The notes under the pieces: generated by a model
What the model was told of the DNA's origin: nothing
Seen by the model: the letters and a program-made list of their open reading frames with translations, nothing else
Database searches by the model: none
Part shown: in pieces, positions 17,793-27,189 of the stretch
Layout: each line of letters starts with the position of its first letter
Numbering within the stretch: the stretch's first letter is position 1
Translations under genes and position numbers: made by a program
DNA from: Peribacillus frigoritolerans
GTDB taxonomy: Bacteria; Bacillota; Bacilli; Bacillales; DSM-1321
Assembly: GCF_030676415.1 (NCBI RefSeq)
Contig: NZ_JAUUTW010000009.1
Location: 1 to 64,000 of the forward strand
Length of the DNA stretch: 64,000 nt
Direction: 5' to 3'

Positions 17793-18599
17793 ATGAATAA
17801 AAAAATAGGATTTATTGGATGCGGTAAAATGGGTGAGGCTATGCTTGAGGGCATGTTGCTTGCAGAGGTCATTTCACCTGAAGGAATAATGGTAAGTACT
17901 GCGAGTGTGGAGACCAAAACTAAAATCACCTCGAAATATAACGTTAAAGGTACATTGGACAATAAAGAGGTTGCCGGTTTTGCCGATTTTCTCTTTCTAG
18001 GGATCCAACCTGCCATGCATAAGCAAGTGCTTGAAGAAGTGAAGGATCATGTTAAGGAAGACGCTGTGATTATTACTATGGCAGCTGGAATCACTGTATC
18101 TCTAGTTGAGAACAGTATCGGAAAAAGAGTGAAGGTTGCCCGGACGATGCCAAACACTCCTTCGCTTGTCGGTGAAGGCATGACTGCCATGAGCATTAAT
18201 GATGAAATTACCGATGCTGATTTAGAGGATGTGACTGCACTGCTGAATAGTTTCGGCAAAACGGAAATCCTGCATGAAGATTTGATGGACGCAGTACCGG
18301 CCATCAGCGGTTCGTCGCCTGCTTATGTATACATGTTCATCGAGGCGCTGGCTGATGGAGGGGTCCGTGATGGCATTCCACGAAAACAAGCATACCGAAT
18401 GGCAGCACAAGCTGTAATGGGAGCTGCTAAAATGGTACTGGAGACGGAAAGACATCCTGCTGCTTTAAAGGATGATGTCTGCACGCCGGGCGGTTCAACG
18501 ATATCTGCGGTAGCGTCTTTAGAAGAGAATCAGCTAAGATCCAGCATTCTACAAGCAATGAAGGCCTGCACGGATAAAACGAAAGGGTCCAGTAAATGA
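17793..18599 (+). CDS. proC: pyrroline-5-carboxylate reductase
   Basis: 268 residues. The N-terminal Rossmann motif IGFIGCGKMGEAMLEG, the middle TMPNTPSLVGEGMTA and the C-terminal signature SGSSPAYVYMFIEALADGGVRDGIPR followed by TPGGSTISAVASLEE are all present. It makes L-proline from P5C with NAD(P)H in the cytoplasm. Bacillus species carry several paralogues (proG, proH, proI), so which role this one has is open. A long spacer (260 bases) separates it from the divergent exporter. The next plus-strand gene is an FAD-linked oxidase 82 bases downstream, possibly co-transcribed. Confidence 0.9.
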   Translation: MNKKIGFIGCGKMGEAMLEGMLLAEVISPEGIMVSTASVETKTKITSKYNVKGTLDNKEVAGFADFLFLGIQPAMHKQVLEEVKDHVKEDAVIITMAAGITVSLVENSIGKRVKVARTMPNTPSLVGEGMTAMSINDEITDADLEDVTALLNSFGKTEILHEDLMDAVPAISGSSPAYVYMFIEALADGGVRDGIPRKQAYRMAAQAVMGAAKMVLETERHPAALKDDVCTPGGSTISAVASLEENQLRSSILQAMKACTDKTKGSSK

Positions 18600-18681
18600 A
18601 AAAGATGGATTGCCTATTAGCCGGCAATCTCATCCGCTTACCATTTTCAGAATGTTTGGTGAAAAAAGGGGAGGCTGCATA

Positions 18682-20049
18682 ATGAATGGTTATATAGAAG
18701 AATTAAGGGAGATTCTGACAGAAGAACAAGTAACGGTGAATGAAACTTTATTGGAACAGCACAGCCATGATGAATCATATCATACTCCGCATTTGCCGGA
18801 TATGGTCATATATCCAAGGGATACTTCGGAAGTCAGCGCAGTCATGCGTTATGCGAATGAGCATGAAATACCGGTCATTCCTTTTGGATTAGGATCAAGT
18901 TTGGAGGGGCATGTCGTTCCAGTCAAAGGGGGAATTTCCCTGGATTTGTCCTTGATGAATCAAATATTGGAAATCAGGGAAAATGATTTCCTTGTGAAGG
19001 TCCAACCAGGTGTGACAAGGACGCAACTCAATAAAGAATTAAAAAAATACGGTTTGTTCTTTTCCGTCGATCCTGGCGCCGATGCTACATTGGGTGGGAT
19101 GGCAGCTACGAATGCAAGTGGGACGACCTCGGTCAAATATGGGATAATGCGCGATCAAGTCAGGGATTTGGAAGTGGTTTTAGCAAACGGTGAAGTGATT
19201 CATTCCGGAAGTTTAGCGACAAAATCATCTTCAGGCATTCATTTGAATGGCTTGTTTGTCGGTTCTGAAGGTACGCTGGGTGTATTTACTGAACTGACAT
19301 TAAAGGTATATGGCATTCCTGAAGTCACAATGGCTGGGAGAGCCTCATTTCCAACCGTCGAACAGGCAGTATCTGCGGTTAATGGGATCATGCTCGCTGG
19401 AATCCCGATTGCACGAATTGAATTGGTTGATGCCGAGTCCATAAAAAAAGTTAATCAATTCATGGACAAATCCTATGATGTCCAACCAACTTTATTCCTC
19501 GAGTTTCATGGGAATTTTGCCGGACTGGAACAGGACGTCAAATTTGCCAAGGAAATCGTAAGTGATTTTGGCTGTGGGGATATCCAGTTTGAAACCGATT
19601 CAAAAGCACGGAATGCCTTATGGGAAGCGCGCCATAATCTCGCGTACGCATTCATTCACAGCGCACCTGGAAAAAAGCTGATGGTGACCGACGTAAGTGT
19701 GCCCCTTCATGAATTATCGAATGCCATACTGGATACAAGGAAGAAAGTCGAACAATCCAAAGTGGAGGGTGCGATTGTAGGACATGTAGGTGACGGGAAT
19801 TATCACGTATTGTTCATGATCGATCTAAAAAATACTGAAGAAGTTAAAGAAGCGAAGAGGTTAAATGAAGAAATCGTCGAATATGCATTAACAAAAGGCG
19901 GTACATGTACGGGTGAACATGGGGTGGGACTTGGAAAATCGAAGTATCAGCGAAGGGAGCATGGAGGAGCTTACGAAGTGATGAAAACGATCAAACAGGC
20001 ATTGGATCCGAAAGGAATAATGAATCCTGGGAAGATCTTCATAGATTAA
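18682..20049 (+). CDS. FAD-linked oxidase, glycolate/D-lactate dehydrogenase type (GlcD)
   Basis: 455 residues. The PCMH-type FAD-binding domain covers about 35-215 (PFGLGSSLEGHVVPVKGG; DPGADATLGGMAATNASGT; GLFVGSEGTLGVFTEL). The C-terminal FAD-oxidase domain carries the metal/substrate segment VGHVGDGNYHVLF and ends TGEHGVGLGKSKY...GIMNPGKIFID. Members oxidise D-lactate, glycolate or related 2-hydroxy acids and pass electrons to the respiratory chain. No GlcE/GlcF partners are adjacent, which favours a stand-alone D-lactate dehydrogenase type. The ATG at 18682 has GGGGAGG upstream. The long frame opens 24 codons earlier without a ribosome-binding site. Confidence 0.85.
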   Translation: MNGYIEELREILTEEQVTVNETLLEQHSHDESYHTPHLPDMVIYPRDTSEVSAVMRYANEHEIPVIPFGLGSSLEGHVVPVKGGISLDLSLMNQILEIRENDFLVKVQPGVTRTQLNKELKKYGLFFSVDPGADATLGGMAATNASGTTSVKYGIMRDQVRDLEVVLANGEVIHSGSLATKSSSGIHLNGLFVGSEGTLGVFTELTLKVYGIPEVTMAGRASFPTVEQAVSAVNGIMLAGIPIARIELVDAESIKKVNQFMDKSYDVQPTLFLEFHGNFAGLEQDVKFAKEIVSDFGCGDIQFETDSKARNALWEARHNLAYAFIHSAPGKKLMVTDVSVPLHELSNAILDTRKKVEQSKVEGAIVGHVGDGNYHVLFMIDLKNTEEVKEAKRLNEEIVEYALTKGGTCTGEHGVGLGKSKYQRREHGGAYEVMKTIKQALDPKGIMNPGKIFID

Positions 20050-20149
20050 AAGAAATACTCCATTTTGTTAGTTTAGTAATAACATTAATCGGGAAAAGGG
20101 CAAACTTGATTATGTAGTGGCAGATGTTTATACCCGGAAAAATCGCCCG

Positions 20150-20265
20150 TCCGAGCAGATAATTCAACCTAACTCTACATAATTCGACCGTTCAAGCAGA
20201 AAATCGCAGATAATCCAACCTAACTCTGGATAAATCGACCGATCGAGCAGAAAATCCGACCTGAT
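20150..20265. repeat. tandem repeat, 51-bp period
   Basis: GCAGATAATTCAACCTAACTC starts at 20155 and GCAGATAATCCAACCTAACTC at 20206. Both are followed by a partly conserved ATAATTCGACCG / ATAAATCGACCG and then AGCAGAAAATC. A third, partial unit ends near 20260. Together with unremarkable DNA on either side it fills the 309-base gap between the oxidase and the ald terminator. Confidence 0.7.
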
Positions 20266-20310
20266 CCAGATATCGTATGAAGACATACAGCTTCATATAG
20301 GTTCTCGTCC

Positions 20311-20349
20311 AAAAAAATAAGACTCCAGACAAGATTGTTCTGGAGTCTT
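20311..20349 (-). terminator. terminator of ald
   Basis: AAGACTCCAGA/TCTGGAGTCTT around a nine-base loop; the minus strand runs into ATTTTTTT. Confidence 0.85.
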
Positions 20350-20358
20350 ACTTTTTTA

Positions 20359-21492
20359 TTATGCGTTAATGTTATTTGGTTTTAAGGCGTTTTCAACACT
20401 TACATATTTATAGCCAAGGTCTGTGGCAACTGCTTCGAACGTGATTTCACCGTTCGCTACATTGACGCCTTTTGCAAGTGCATCATTTTCAAGGATCGCT
20501 TTGATGGCACCTTTGTTGGCAATTTGAAGTGCAAATGGTACTGTTACGTTAGTTAAAGCAACGGTAGAAGTTTGAGGCACTGCTCCTGGCATATTCGCCA
20601 CTGCATAATGCACTACTCCATGTTTAACATAAGTAGGGTTATCATGTGTTGTTATGTGGTCGACCGTTTCAAAGATACCGCCTTGGTCGATTGCAACATC
20701 GACAATGACTGAACCTGGAGACATCGATTTAACCATTTCTTCAGTAACGAGCTTAGGAGCTTTAGCACCTGGAATCAATACGGCACCGATAACCAAATCG
20801 GCATCTTTGACTGCTTCTGCAATATTATAAGGGTTGGAGATGAGTGTAGTCAGTTCATTTCCGAAAATATCATCAAGTTGACGAAGGCGGTCAGGGCTTA
20901 AGTCAAGAATGGTAACATCTGCGCCTAATCCAATAGCGATTTTAGCAGCATTCGTTCCAACCATGCCTCCGCCGATAACAGCGACTTTACCGCGTTTAAC
21001 TCCAGGAACTCCGCTTAAGAGTATTCCTTTGCCGCCGTTATTTTTTTCAAGGAACTGAGCACCGATTTGTGCAGCCATGCGTCCTGCAACTTCACTCATT
21101 GGTGTCAATAAAGGAAGTGTGCGATTTACTGCAACCGTTTCATAAGCAATGGCCAAGACACCGCTTTCTTTTAGTGCCTGAGCTAGTGCCGGTTCTGCCG
21201 CAAGATGTAAATATGTGAAAAGGATTAAATCTTTTCGGAAATATTTATATTCAGATGAGATAGGTTCTTTTACTTTCATGATCATTTCTGTGCTTGCCCA
21301 AACGCTAGCAGCGTCCTCGACTATAACGGCACCAGCTTCTTGATATGCTTCATTTGTAAAACTGCTTCCTAGACCTGCGTTCATTTCGATTAATACTTCG
21401 TGCCCTGCATTGACTAATGCTACGACCCCAGCTGGAGTGATAGCTACACGATTTTCATTGTTTTTAATCTCTTTCGGAATTCCTATTCTCAT
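20359..21492 (-). CDS. ald: alanine dehydrogenase
   Basis: 377 residues (B. subtilis Ald has 378). The start [20 protein letters not shown] is diagnostic; KVKEP near residue 72 holds the substrate lysine, YLHLA the active-site histidine near 96, and [17 protein letters not shown] near 168-184 the NAD-binding loop. It deaminates L-alanine to pyruvate with NAD+, used in growth on alanine and in sporulation. ATG 21492 follows GGAGGG; the frame stays open 13 codons upstream. Two genes upstream on the same strand lies a PucR-type regulator matching AdeR, the known activator of ald in B. subtilis. Confidence 0.95.
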   Translation of the reverse strand: MRIGIPKEIKNNENRVAITPAGVVALVNAGHEVLIEMNAGLGSSFTNEAYQEAGAVIVEDAASVWASTEMIMKVKEPISSEYKYFRKDLILFTYLHLAAEPALAQALKESGVLAIAYETVAVNRTLPLLTPMSEVAGRMAAQIGAQFLEKNNGGKGILLSGVPGVKRGKVAVIGGGMVGTNAAKIAIGLGADVTILDLSPDRLRQLDDIFGNELTTLISNPYNIAEAVKDADLVIGAVLIPGAKAPKLVTEEMVKSMSPGSVIVDVAIDQGGIFETVDHITTHDNPTYVKHGVVHYAVANMPGAVPQTSTVALTNVTVPFALQIANKGAIKAILENDALAKGVNVANGEITFEAVATDLGYKYVSVENALKPNNINA

Positions 21493-21663
21493 CTTAATCC
21501 CTCCAATAATATGTTTTACTATTTGTATCACAAGTATAGTTGGAAAAAGAAACAGTTAGTATGTGGAAATCAGAAAAATGAAAAAGGTGTATTTGTGGAA
21601 TTCCACAAACGCAGTTTCAAAAAAAATGGACTCGCCGGGATCAAGACCCTTTTAAAGCTGAAT

Positions 21664-22485
21664 TCAATTCTTTGCAATAGGTTCTTGAATGCGCTCTAAA
21701 ATCCTTCTTTTCTTATAAAGCATGATTCCTGTATCGGCTATATCGGCAATCATGGAACGATTTGTAAGGGCGCCAAATATGATTCCGGCAACAGGAACCA
21801 TTTGCAAAAGCTTTTTCCAACCAAACTGATCACGGTATGTATAAACGACTTCTCGCCATCCTTGCAGTTCGGAGGCTATTTCCCTTTTTGATTGGGAATC
21901 AGTCTGGTTCATTTTCGACAATTCATTTAATAGAGCCTTTTTGCCGACAACATCCGATGTTGTGAATTGCAGACATTTGACGATGAAAATACGTTCTTGG
22001 CGGTCCCGAGGATTGAAGCCATATGTGATGGCAATATCCTGAAGGGTTTTGATCGACATGCCGAGAAGAAGCGGGATGTCGATGGCCAAGGTGAAGATTC
22101 CGCCAATCCCGGTAGTGGCACCTTGAACCGTTGCCAATTTGCTGCCTGAATGTTTAATATCCTGACTCACGCTATCCATGATATGGAGGGGGATGCTTGA
22201 AACATCTTCCAGGGCAGTAATATTCAACTCGGGAACCTTAGCTTGCAGCTGATTTAGAATATGAGCTTCTTTCGTTAAATATTTTCCGCCATTCTGAATG
22301 TAGCTGCCGATTTCATCAAGCATGACACCCAATTTTTTCTGAATGAAATCCGGTGTGAACTTATCCAATAGCTTGAATGGGATCCGCCCAATCCGTTCCC
22401 AAAACCAAAGTCCTTTCTGATCTTTCTCCCATTTTTCAATGATTGTTAATTCTTTTTCAAGTTCTTCTTTTGTTTCAAATTTCAT
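21664..22485 (-). CDS. EcsC family protein
   Basis: 273 residues matching the EcsC family (third gene of the ecs ABC transporter locus in B. subtilis, function unknown). The central glycine-rich hydrophobic stretch TTGIGGIFTLAIDIPLLLGMS near residues 128-150 and the C-terminal PVAGIIFGALTNRSMI segment are conserved and may touch the membrane. No ecsAB genes are nearby, so this is a stand-alone paralogue. It lies between adeR and ald on the same strand, with about 50 bases to adeR and 170 to ald. Whether alanine metabolism concerns it is unknown. Confidence 0.75.
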   Translation of the reverse strand: MKFETKEELEKELTIIEKWEKDQKGLWFWERIGRIPFKLLDKFTPDFIQKKLGVMLDEIGSYIQNGGKYLTKEAHILNQLQAKVPELNITALEDVSSIPLHIMDSVSQDIKHSGSKLATVQGATTGIGGIFTLAIDIPLLLGMSIKTLQDIAITYGFNPRDRQERIFIVKCLQFTTSDVVGKKALLNELSKMNQTDSQSKREIASELQGWREVVYTYRDQFGWKKLLQMVPVAGIIFGALTNRSMIADIADTGIMLYKKRRILERIQEPIAKN

Positions 22486-22534
22486 ATGATCAACCTTTCT
22501 ACACTTCTAGTATTCCATATCAGGGAATATATGA

Positions 22535-23791
22535 TTAATTTTTCTTGTGAAATTCATCATATTGATTAAGTTTAATGTTAAGAAAGAGGGACATTTTTTG
22601 AATCGGGTCTTTTAACCGAATATTTCCCACTTCAGAGATTCTTTTTAATCGGTAATTCAACGTATTCACATGGATATGAAGAATTCTTGAAGCTTCATTT
22701 GGGTTGCAGTCTTTCTCCAGATAGACAGTGAGTGTTTGCAGCAATTCCGTCTGGTTTTTCATGTCGTATGCTTTTAGCTTAAGGATGGAAGGATGAACAC
22801 GCCGCTGTTTGTTGCTTGCGAGTGTTTCAATCATCTGAAACATGCCAAGTTCTTCATAATGTAAAATGAGTTTCATGTCATCAGGGAAAATATTCTTCAT
22901 TTTCAGGGTGTATTGAGCTTCTTCATAACTTGATTTAACATCCATTAAGTTTTTATACATATTGCCAGCCGTTCCAAGGATATGCTCAACACCGAAACGC
23001 CGTTTCATCTCCAGAATGAAAAAAGGAATGAACTCATAAATCGATGAAGTGAAAGAAGGGCTGTTTTCCTGGTTGGCTCCCGCGAAAAGAATGAGCTTGT
23101 TATGGTCAATGGCAAATAGGGAACTGTTTATCTTTTGAGTGGTCGTTAACATGTATGAAATGTAGCGCTCCACTTCGCGATTGATCTCTTTAGGAAATTC
23201 GAATACCAATATGGAAAAAACCATTGGAACATGGATGGAGAATTTCTTGTAATTTTCAATTATTTCCGATTCTTCTTGGTAGTGCCCGGTCAACATGCGC
23301 CAAAGGAACTCTTGATGACCTGCTTCTTTCCTTTTCTTTTTCAATTGCAATTGCTGTAACTGGTTCTTCGCTTCTTTGGCAGCGAATTGCAGAAATTTCA
23401 TATCTTCTTCGGAGAAAGGTTCATTTACTTCCAAAGCCCAAATGAATCCAAGTACTTCATTATTTTTCCGGATGGAAACCGCAACCCTGTTACCGAGACC
23501 GACATCATTGATGGCCCCGATTTTAATGGGAGCATCTTCTTTCAATAACGCGGGGATGAAGCCATCTTTCCATAAACTGTTGATGACCTTTTCAGGGACA
23601 CGTCTTCCGATTATGGTCATGATACGAGCCTGATCCGTAGTATCATCGTGTGTGCTATAAGCAAGTAAGCGGTGGTTACCGTCCTCAATTGTAATGGGGC
23701 AACCTAAAACAGAACTGATTCTATCGGCAAACTCCATCATATCTCCATAAAGGTCTTTAAAAATATCTCTATTTTTTTCGAATTCCTTCAT
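22535..23791 (-). CDS. adeR: PucR family regulator, likely activator of ald
   Basis: 418 residues. The N-terminal part (about 1-140) is a GAF-like sensor region and the C-terminal 60 residues hold the PucR/CdaR helix-turn-helix EASRILHIHVNTLNYRLKRISEV. Length and placement near ald match B. subtilis AdeR (YukF), which activates ald in response to alanine. In B. subtilis, as I recall, it is directly beside ald; here an EcsC-like gene intervenes and all three share one strand. GAGGGG precedes the ATG. Confidence 0.75.
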   Translation of the reverse strand: MKEFEKNRDIFKDLYGDMMEFADRISSVLGCPITIEDGNHRLLAYSTHDDTTDQARIMTIIGRRVPEKVINSLWKDGFIPALLKEDAPIKIGAINDVGLGNRVAVSIRKNNEVLGFIWALEVNEPFSEEDMKFLQFAAKEAKNQLQQLQLKKKRKEAGHQEFLWRMLTGHYQEESEIIENYKKFSIHVPMVFSILVFEFPKEINREVERYISYMLTTTQKINSSLFAIDHNKLILFAGANQENSPSFTSSIYEFIPFFILEMKRRFGVEHILGTAGNMYKNLMDVKSSYEEAQYTLKMKNIFPDDMKLILHYEELGMFQMIETLASNKQRRVHPSILKLKAYDMKNQTELLQTLTVYLEKDCNPNEASRILHIHVNTLNYRLKRISEVGNIRLKDPIQKMSLFLNIKLNQYDEFHKKN

Positions 23792-23883
23792 TTTTATTTT
23801 GCCCCTCGCTAAAAAAAATTCCTTCTCCTTGAATTTTAAACGATTTCCTGCTAATAAGCATAGATAAATCCTTTGTAAAACAG

Positions 23884-23918
23884 AAAATCCCTACCGATGG
23901 AAACCGGAAGGGATTTTT
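23884..23918. terminator. terminator after phosphate transporter
   Basis: AAAATCCCT and AGGGATTTTT arms with inner CCG/CGG pairing, T-runs on both sides. Confidence 0.75.
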
Positions 23919-23921
23919 ATT

Positions 23922-24920
23922 TTAGAATAGGAAGTTAATTAAAAGATAAAGCAAACCAGCTAATGTTGCCGAGATGGGAATGGTAATGAACCAAGTGATG
24001 ATCATTCTTTTTGCCGTTCCCCATTTTACGCCCTTGACACGATGCGCAGTTCCAACACCAAGGATTGAAGACGAAATAACATGGGTTGTACTGACTGGCA
24101 TGTGTATTACTGTCGCGCCGAAAATGATAAAGGCCCCGGTTAAATCCGCTGCAACACCATTGACCGGACGGATTTTCATGATTTTTCCGCCAACGGTTTT
24201 AATGATTTTCCATCCGCCGACGGAAGTTCCAAGTCCCATTGCCACCGCACAGGAGAATTGAACCCAGAAGGGGATATCGGTACTTGATGCATAACCATTT
24301 GCAATAAGGGCCATCGTGATGATACCCATCGCTTTTTGAGCGTCGTTCGTTCCGTGGGTATACGATTGAAGTGCTGCAGTAGCAATCTGTATAGTACGGA
24401 ATTTTTGGTTTGTTTTTGTCAGGTTATTGTTTTTAAAGACTACTTTAAAGATGCTGTATACGATAAACCCGATTGCAAAAGCAATTAGCGGGGAGAAGAT
24501 CAAAGCTTGAAGAATTTTCATGAACCCTTCCCATTTAATGCCGGCGAAGCCTGCTGCAGCAATGGCGGCACCTGCAATCGAACCAATCAATGCATGGGAG
24601 GAGCTGCTTGGTATTCCGTAATACCAGGTAAGAAGGTTCCATATGATAGCGGCAAGAAGAGCAGCCAAGATTACATATGAACCATTCGGAAGCGTGAACG
24701 GATCCACGATATCCTTCGTTATGGTCTTCGCTACTCCAGTAAATGTCATAGCTCCGACGAAATTCATGATGGCTGCCATGATGATGGCATGCCTAGGCTT
24801 CATGGCCTTTGTTGAAACAGCAGTCGCTATTGCATTGGCTGTATCATGAAAACCATTGATGAAGTCAAATGCTAAAGCAAAGAAAACGATTAATATTGTT
24901 AAAATTAATAAAGTATCCAT
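23922..24920 (-). CDS. pit: low-affinity inorganic phosphate transporter (PiT)
   Basis: 332 residues, about ten helices. The two PiT signature blocks are both present: DFINGFHDTANAIATAVSTKAM in the N-terminal half and QSYTHGTNDAQKAMGIITMAL with HMPVSTTHVISSSILGVG in the C-terminal half. It imports metal-phosphate complexes with protons. It starts 15 bases after a DUF47/PhoU-like gene, the usual Bacillus pair (ykaA-pit). A nearly identical paralogue lies at 25795-26793. Confidence 0.92.
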   Translation of the reverse strand: MDTLLILTILIVFFALAFDFINGFHDTANAIATAVSTKAMKPRHAIIMAAIMNFVGAMTFTGVAKTITKDIVDPFTLPNGSYVILAALLAAIIWNLLTWYYGIPSSSSHALIGSIAGAAIAAAGFAGIKWEGFMKILQALIFSPLIAFAIGFIVYSIFKVVFKNNNLTKTNQKFRTIQIATAALQSYTHGTNDAQKAMGIITMALIANGYASSTDIPFWVQFSCAVAMGLGTSVGGWKIIKTVGGKIMKIRPVNGVAADLTGAFIIFGATVIHMPVSTTHVISSSILGVGTAHRVKGVKWGTAKRMIITWFITIPISATLAGLLYLLINFLF

Positions 24921-24935
24921 TTAGTGGGGTACTCC

Positions 24936-25556
24936 TTAGGCGTTTTTCATTATGATTGTTTCAAGTGTATTGGCCACTGCTTGACAGTGATCGGCGATCT
25001 CTTCAAGGCTTTCGTAAATTTCCTTATATTGAATGATCCTGATTGGATCTTTTTCAACGGTAAACAAGTTTTTGATTGATTGACGTTGGATTCCGTCACA
25101 AACGGATTCAAGATCTTTAATTTTGATTGCATTTTCACGAATCATTGGCAATTTTTTAGTGGATAATGTATCGACAGCATTTTCAATCTCATACGTACAT
25201 TGTTTGATTGCATCCACAAACTTAAGCATATACTCATCTGCATTGACAATTGAGTACATTTCGAATAATGCCGCACAGTGTTCCAAACCGTCTATGACAT
25301 CATCCATTCTCATGGTTAATTCAAGGATATCCTCCCGTTCGATAGGAGTGATGAAGGCATTGTTCAGCTCTTTGATCACATTATGAACCATTGAATCGCC
25401 TTTATGCTCATAGTCTTTCATCGTATCTGAAAATACTTTTAGATCGGAGATGTTTTTGAGTTTATAATCCGCGAAATAGTCAGCACCTTCTTTAAGGTTT
25501 TGAGCGATGTTAAAAAGCATTACCGCGAATTTGTCTTTTTTTGATTTAAAAGCCAT
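24936..25556 (-). CDS. DUF47 family PhoU-like protein
   Basis: 206 residues, all-helical, matching YkaA of B. subtilis. MRMDDVIDGLEHCAALFEMY near residue 85 and DLESVCDGIQRQSIKNLF near 150 carry the acidic ExxxD-type metal-binding pattern of PhoU-like bundles. DUF47 proteins sit beside PiT transporters and are thought to gate them; experimental evidence is limited. ATG 25556 lies seven bases after GGGAGG. It heads a two-gene unit with pit. Confidence 0.88.
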   Translation of the reverse strand: MAFKSKKDKFAVMLFNIAQNLKEGADYFADYKLKNISDLKVFSDTMKDYEHKGDSMVHNVIKELNNAFITPIEREDILELTMRMDDVIDGLEHCAALFEMYSIVNADEYMLKFVDAIKQCTYEIENAVDTLSTKKLPMIRENAIKIKDLESVCDGIQRQSIKNLFTVEKDPIRIIQYKEIYESLEEIADHCQAVANTLETIIMKNA

Positions 25557-25623
25557 GTTAAAGCCTCCCAATTAGTCATGCAAATTTACGCACTTTAGTC
25601 GTACGCTTAGTATTAACAAATTG

Positions 25624-25639
25624 ATTGTAACGAATTCAT
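25624..25639 (-). promoter_or_regulatory. promoter motif shared with second pit gene
   Basis: On the minus strand ATGAATTCGTTACAAT, almost identical to the element at 26964-26980 ahead of the paralogue. TACAAT could be a -10; TTACA also resembles half of a PhoP box. No good -35 is present in either. Confidence 0.45.
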
Positions 25640-25765
25640 GTAGTATACGGGAAGGTTTTTCGACGAAAATTTACAAAATCTTAATAAAACTTTATATAAA
25701 AAAACAAGGAAAATTAAAAAAAGGGAAAAACCCTACAATTATAAGGGAAAATCTGTAGAAAAAAA

Positions 25766-25786
25766 GCCTTTCCGATATGGAAAGGC
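25766..25786 (-). terminator. terminator of second pit gene
   Basis: GCCTTTCC-GATAT-GGAAAGGC followed on the minus strand by seven T's. It insulates the second pit gene from the DUF47-pit unit. Confidence 0.88.
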
Positions 25787-25794
25787 AAAAGGTT

Positions 25795-26793
25795 TTATAA
25801 AAATAAAGCAATCAAATAATAAATGATTCCAGATAAGGAAGCAGAAATTGGCAATGTAATGAACCAAGTGATCAACATGTTTTTTGCGGTCCCCCATTTT
25901 ACCCCTTTGATGCGGTGTGCAGAACCGACCCCAAGTATTGAAGAAGAAATGACATGTGTCGTGCTGACCGGCATATGCAGGAAGGTTGCACCGAAAATGA
26001 TCGCTGCTCCAGTCATATCGGCAGCCACACCATTAACCGGGCGGATTTTCATGATTTTACCGCCAACGGTTTTGATGATCTTCCAACCTCCGATTGATGT
26101 ACCAAGTGCCATGGCTATTGCGCAGGATAATTGTACCCAGAAAGGAACTTCAGAGGTAGAGGCATATCCGTTAGCGATCAAAGCCATCGTGATGATACCC
26201 ATGGATTTTTGAGCATCATTCGTTCCATGTGTATAAGACTGGATGGCCGCCGTGAGAATTTGTATTCTCCTGAATCGCTTATTGGTTTTTCCTAAATTAT
26301 TATTTTTGAATACTACCTTGAAGATACTGTATACAATGAATCCAACAGTAAAAGCGAGGATAGGGGATAGAATCAATGCTTGTACAATTTTAGTGAATCC
26401 ACTCCACTTAATCGCATCGAATCCACTAGCCACGATGGCAGCTCCCGCTATTGAACCAATGATCGCATGGGAGGAACTGCTTGGAATTCCAAAATACCAA
26501 GTGATTAAATTCCATATTATTGCCGAAATTAGTGCAGCAAGGATTACATAAGAACCATTGTTCAATGTGAAAGGATCAACGATATCCTTCGTAATGGTAT
26601 GCGCTACACCGGTAAAGGTCAGTGCCCCTAATAAATTCATGACCGCAGCCATGATGATTGCATGACGTGGTTTAAGCGCCTTGGTTGATACTGCTGTGGC
26701 GATGGCGTTAGCCGTATCATGGAAACCATTGATAAAGTCAAAGACCAAAGCAAAAATAATAATTAGCGCGGTTAAGATGAGTATGCTATTCAT
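25795..26793 (-). CDS. low-affinity inorganic phosphate transporter (PiT), paralogue
   Basis: 332 residues, same length as the product at 23922 and identical over long stretches, including DFINGFHDTANAIATAVSTKA and KTVGGKIMKIRPVNGVAAD. It is a recent tandem duplicate, now separated from its sister by the DUF47 gene and with its own promoter motif and terminator. The two proteins differ mostly in membrane-helix side chains and in the first loop. Expression under different phosphate or growth conditions would explain keeping both; nothing in the sequence proves this. Confidence 0.92.
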   Translation of the reverse strand: MNSILILTALIIIFALVFDFINGFHDTANAIATAVSTKALKPRHAIIMAAVMNLLGALTFTGVAHTITKDIVDPFTLNNGSYVILAALISAIIWNLITWYFGIPSSSSHAIIGSIAGAAIVASGFDAIKWSGFTKIVQALILSPILAFTVGFIVYSIFKVVFKNNNLGKTNKRFRRIQILTAAIQSYTHGTNDAQKSMGIITMALIANGYASTSEVPFWVQLSCAIAMALGTSIGGWKIIKTVGGKIMKIRPVNGVAADMTGAAIIFGATFLHMPVSTTHVISSSILGVGSAHRIKGVKWGTAKNMLITWFITLPISASLSGIIYYLIALFL

Positions 26794-27189
26794 ACATGGA
26801 GGACTCCCTTGATTTCAAGTATGTAAAGTGTATATGGATTGTGGCCAATGAATGGGCGCAGGACAGTTTGCAACTCCTCGATATTTAGAATGGGAGTTTT
26901 ACTTTTGATTATTCTTTAAAGATGGCACCTTCTTCTTTACTTGGTTTTAAGTCGAACTATACAATTGTAACGAATTTCATACCTATAAGGATAGATGTTT
27001 CGTCATTTTTTTACAAAATATTTAACTTGGTGAATGATTAAAAAGATAAAATGTTCCCTTTAATATATATAAATCGTATTTAAAGGTGTGTTTTCGCTTA
27101 AGGGACTCTATAAATCCGAAGGCTTATGGTTAGAAATAGAAGGTGGAGGGATGTATAATTGGTAAATAAAAGTAAGGGGGAATGATGAA
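26794..27189. promoter_or_regulatory. divergent intergenic region of pit paralogue and aldo-keto reductase
   Basis: Minus strand: ATGAAATTCGTTACAAT at 26964-26980, shared with 25624. Plus strand: TATAAT at 27154-27159 without a recognisable -35, ahead of the aldo-keto reductase ribosome-binding site AAGGGGG. Nothing else seen in the 395 bases. Confidence 0.4.
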
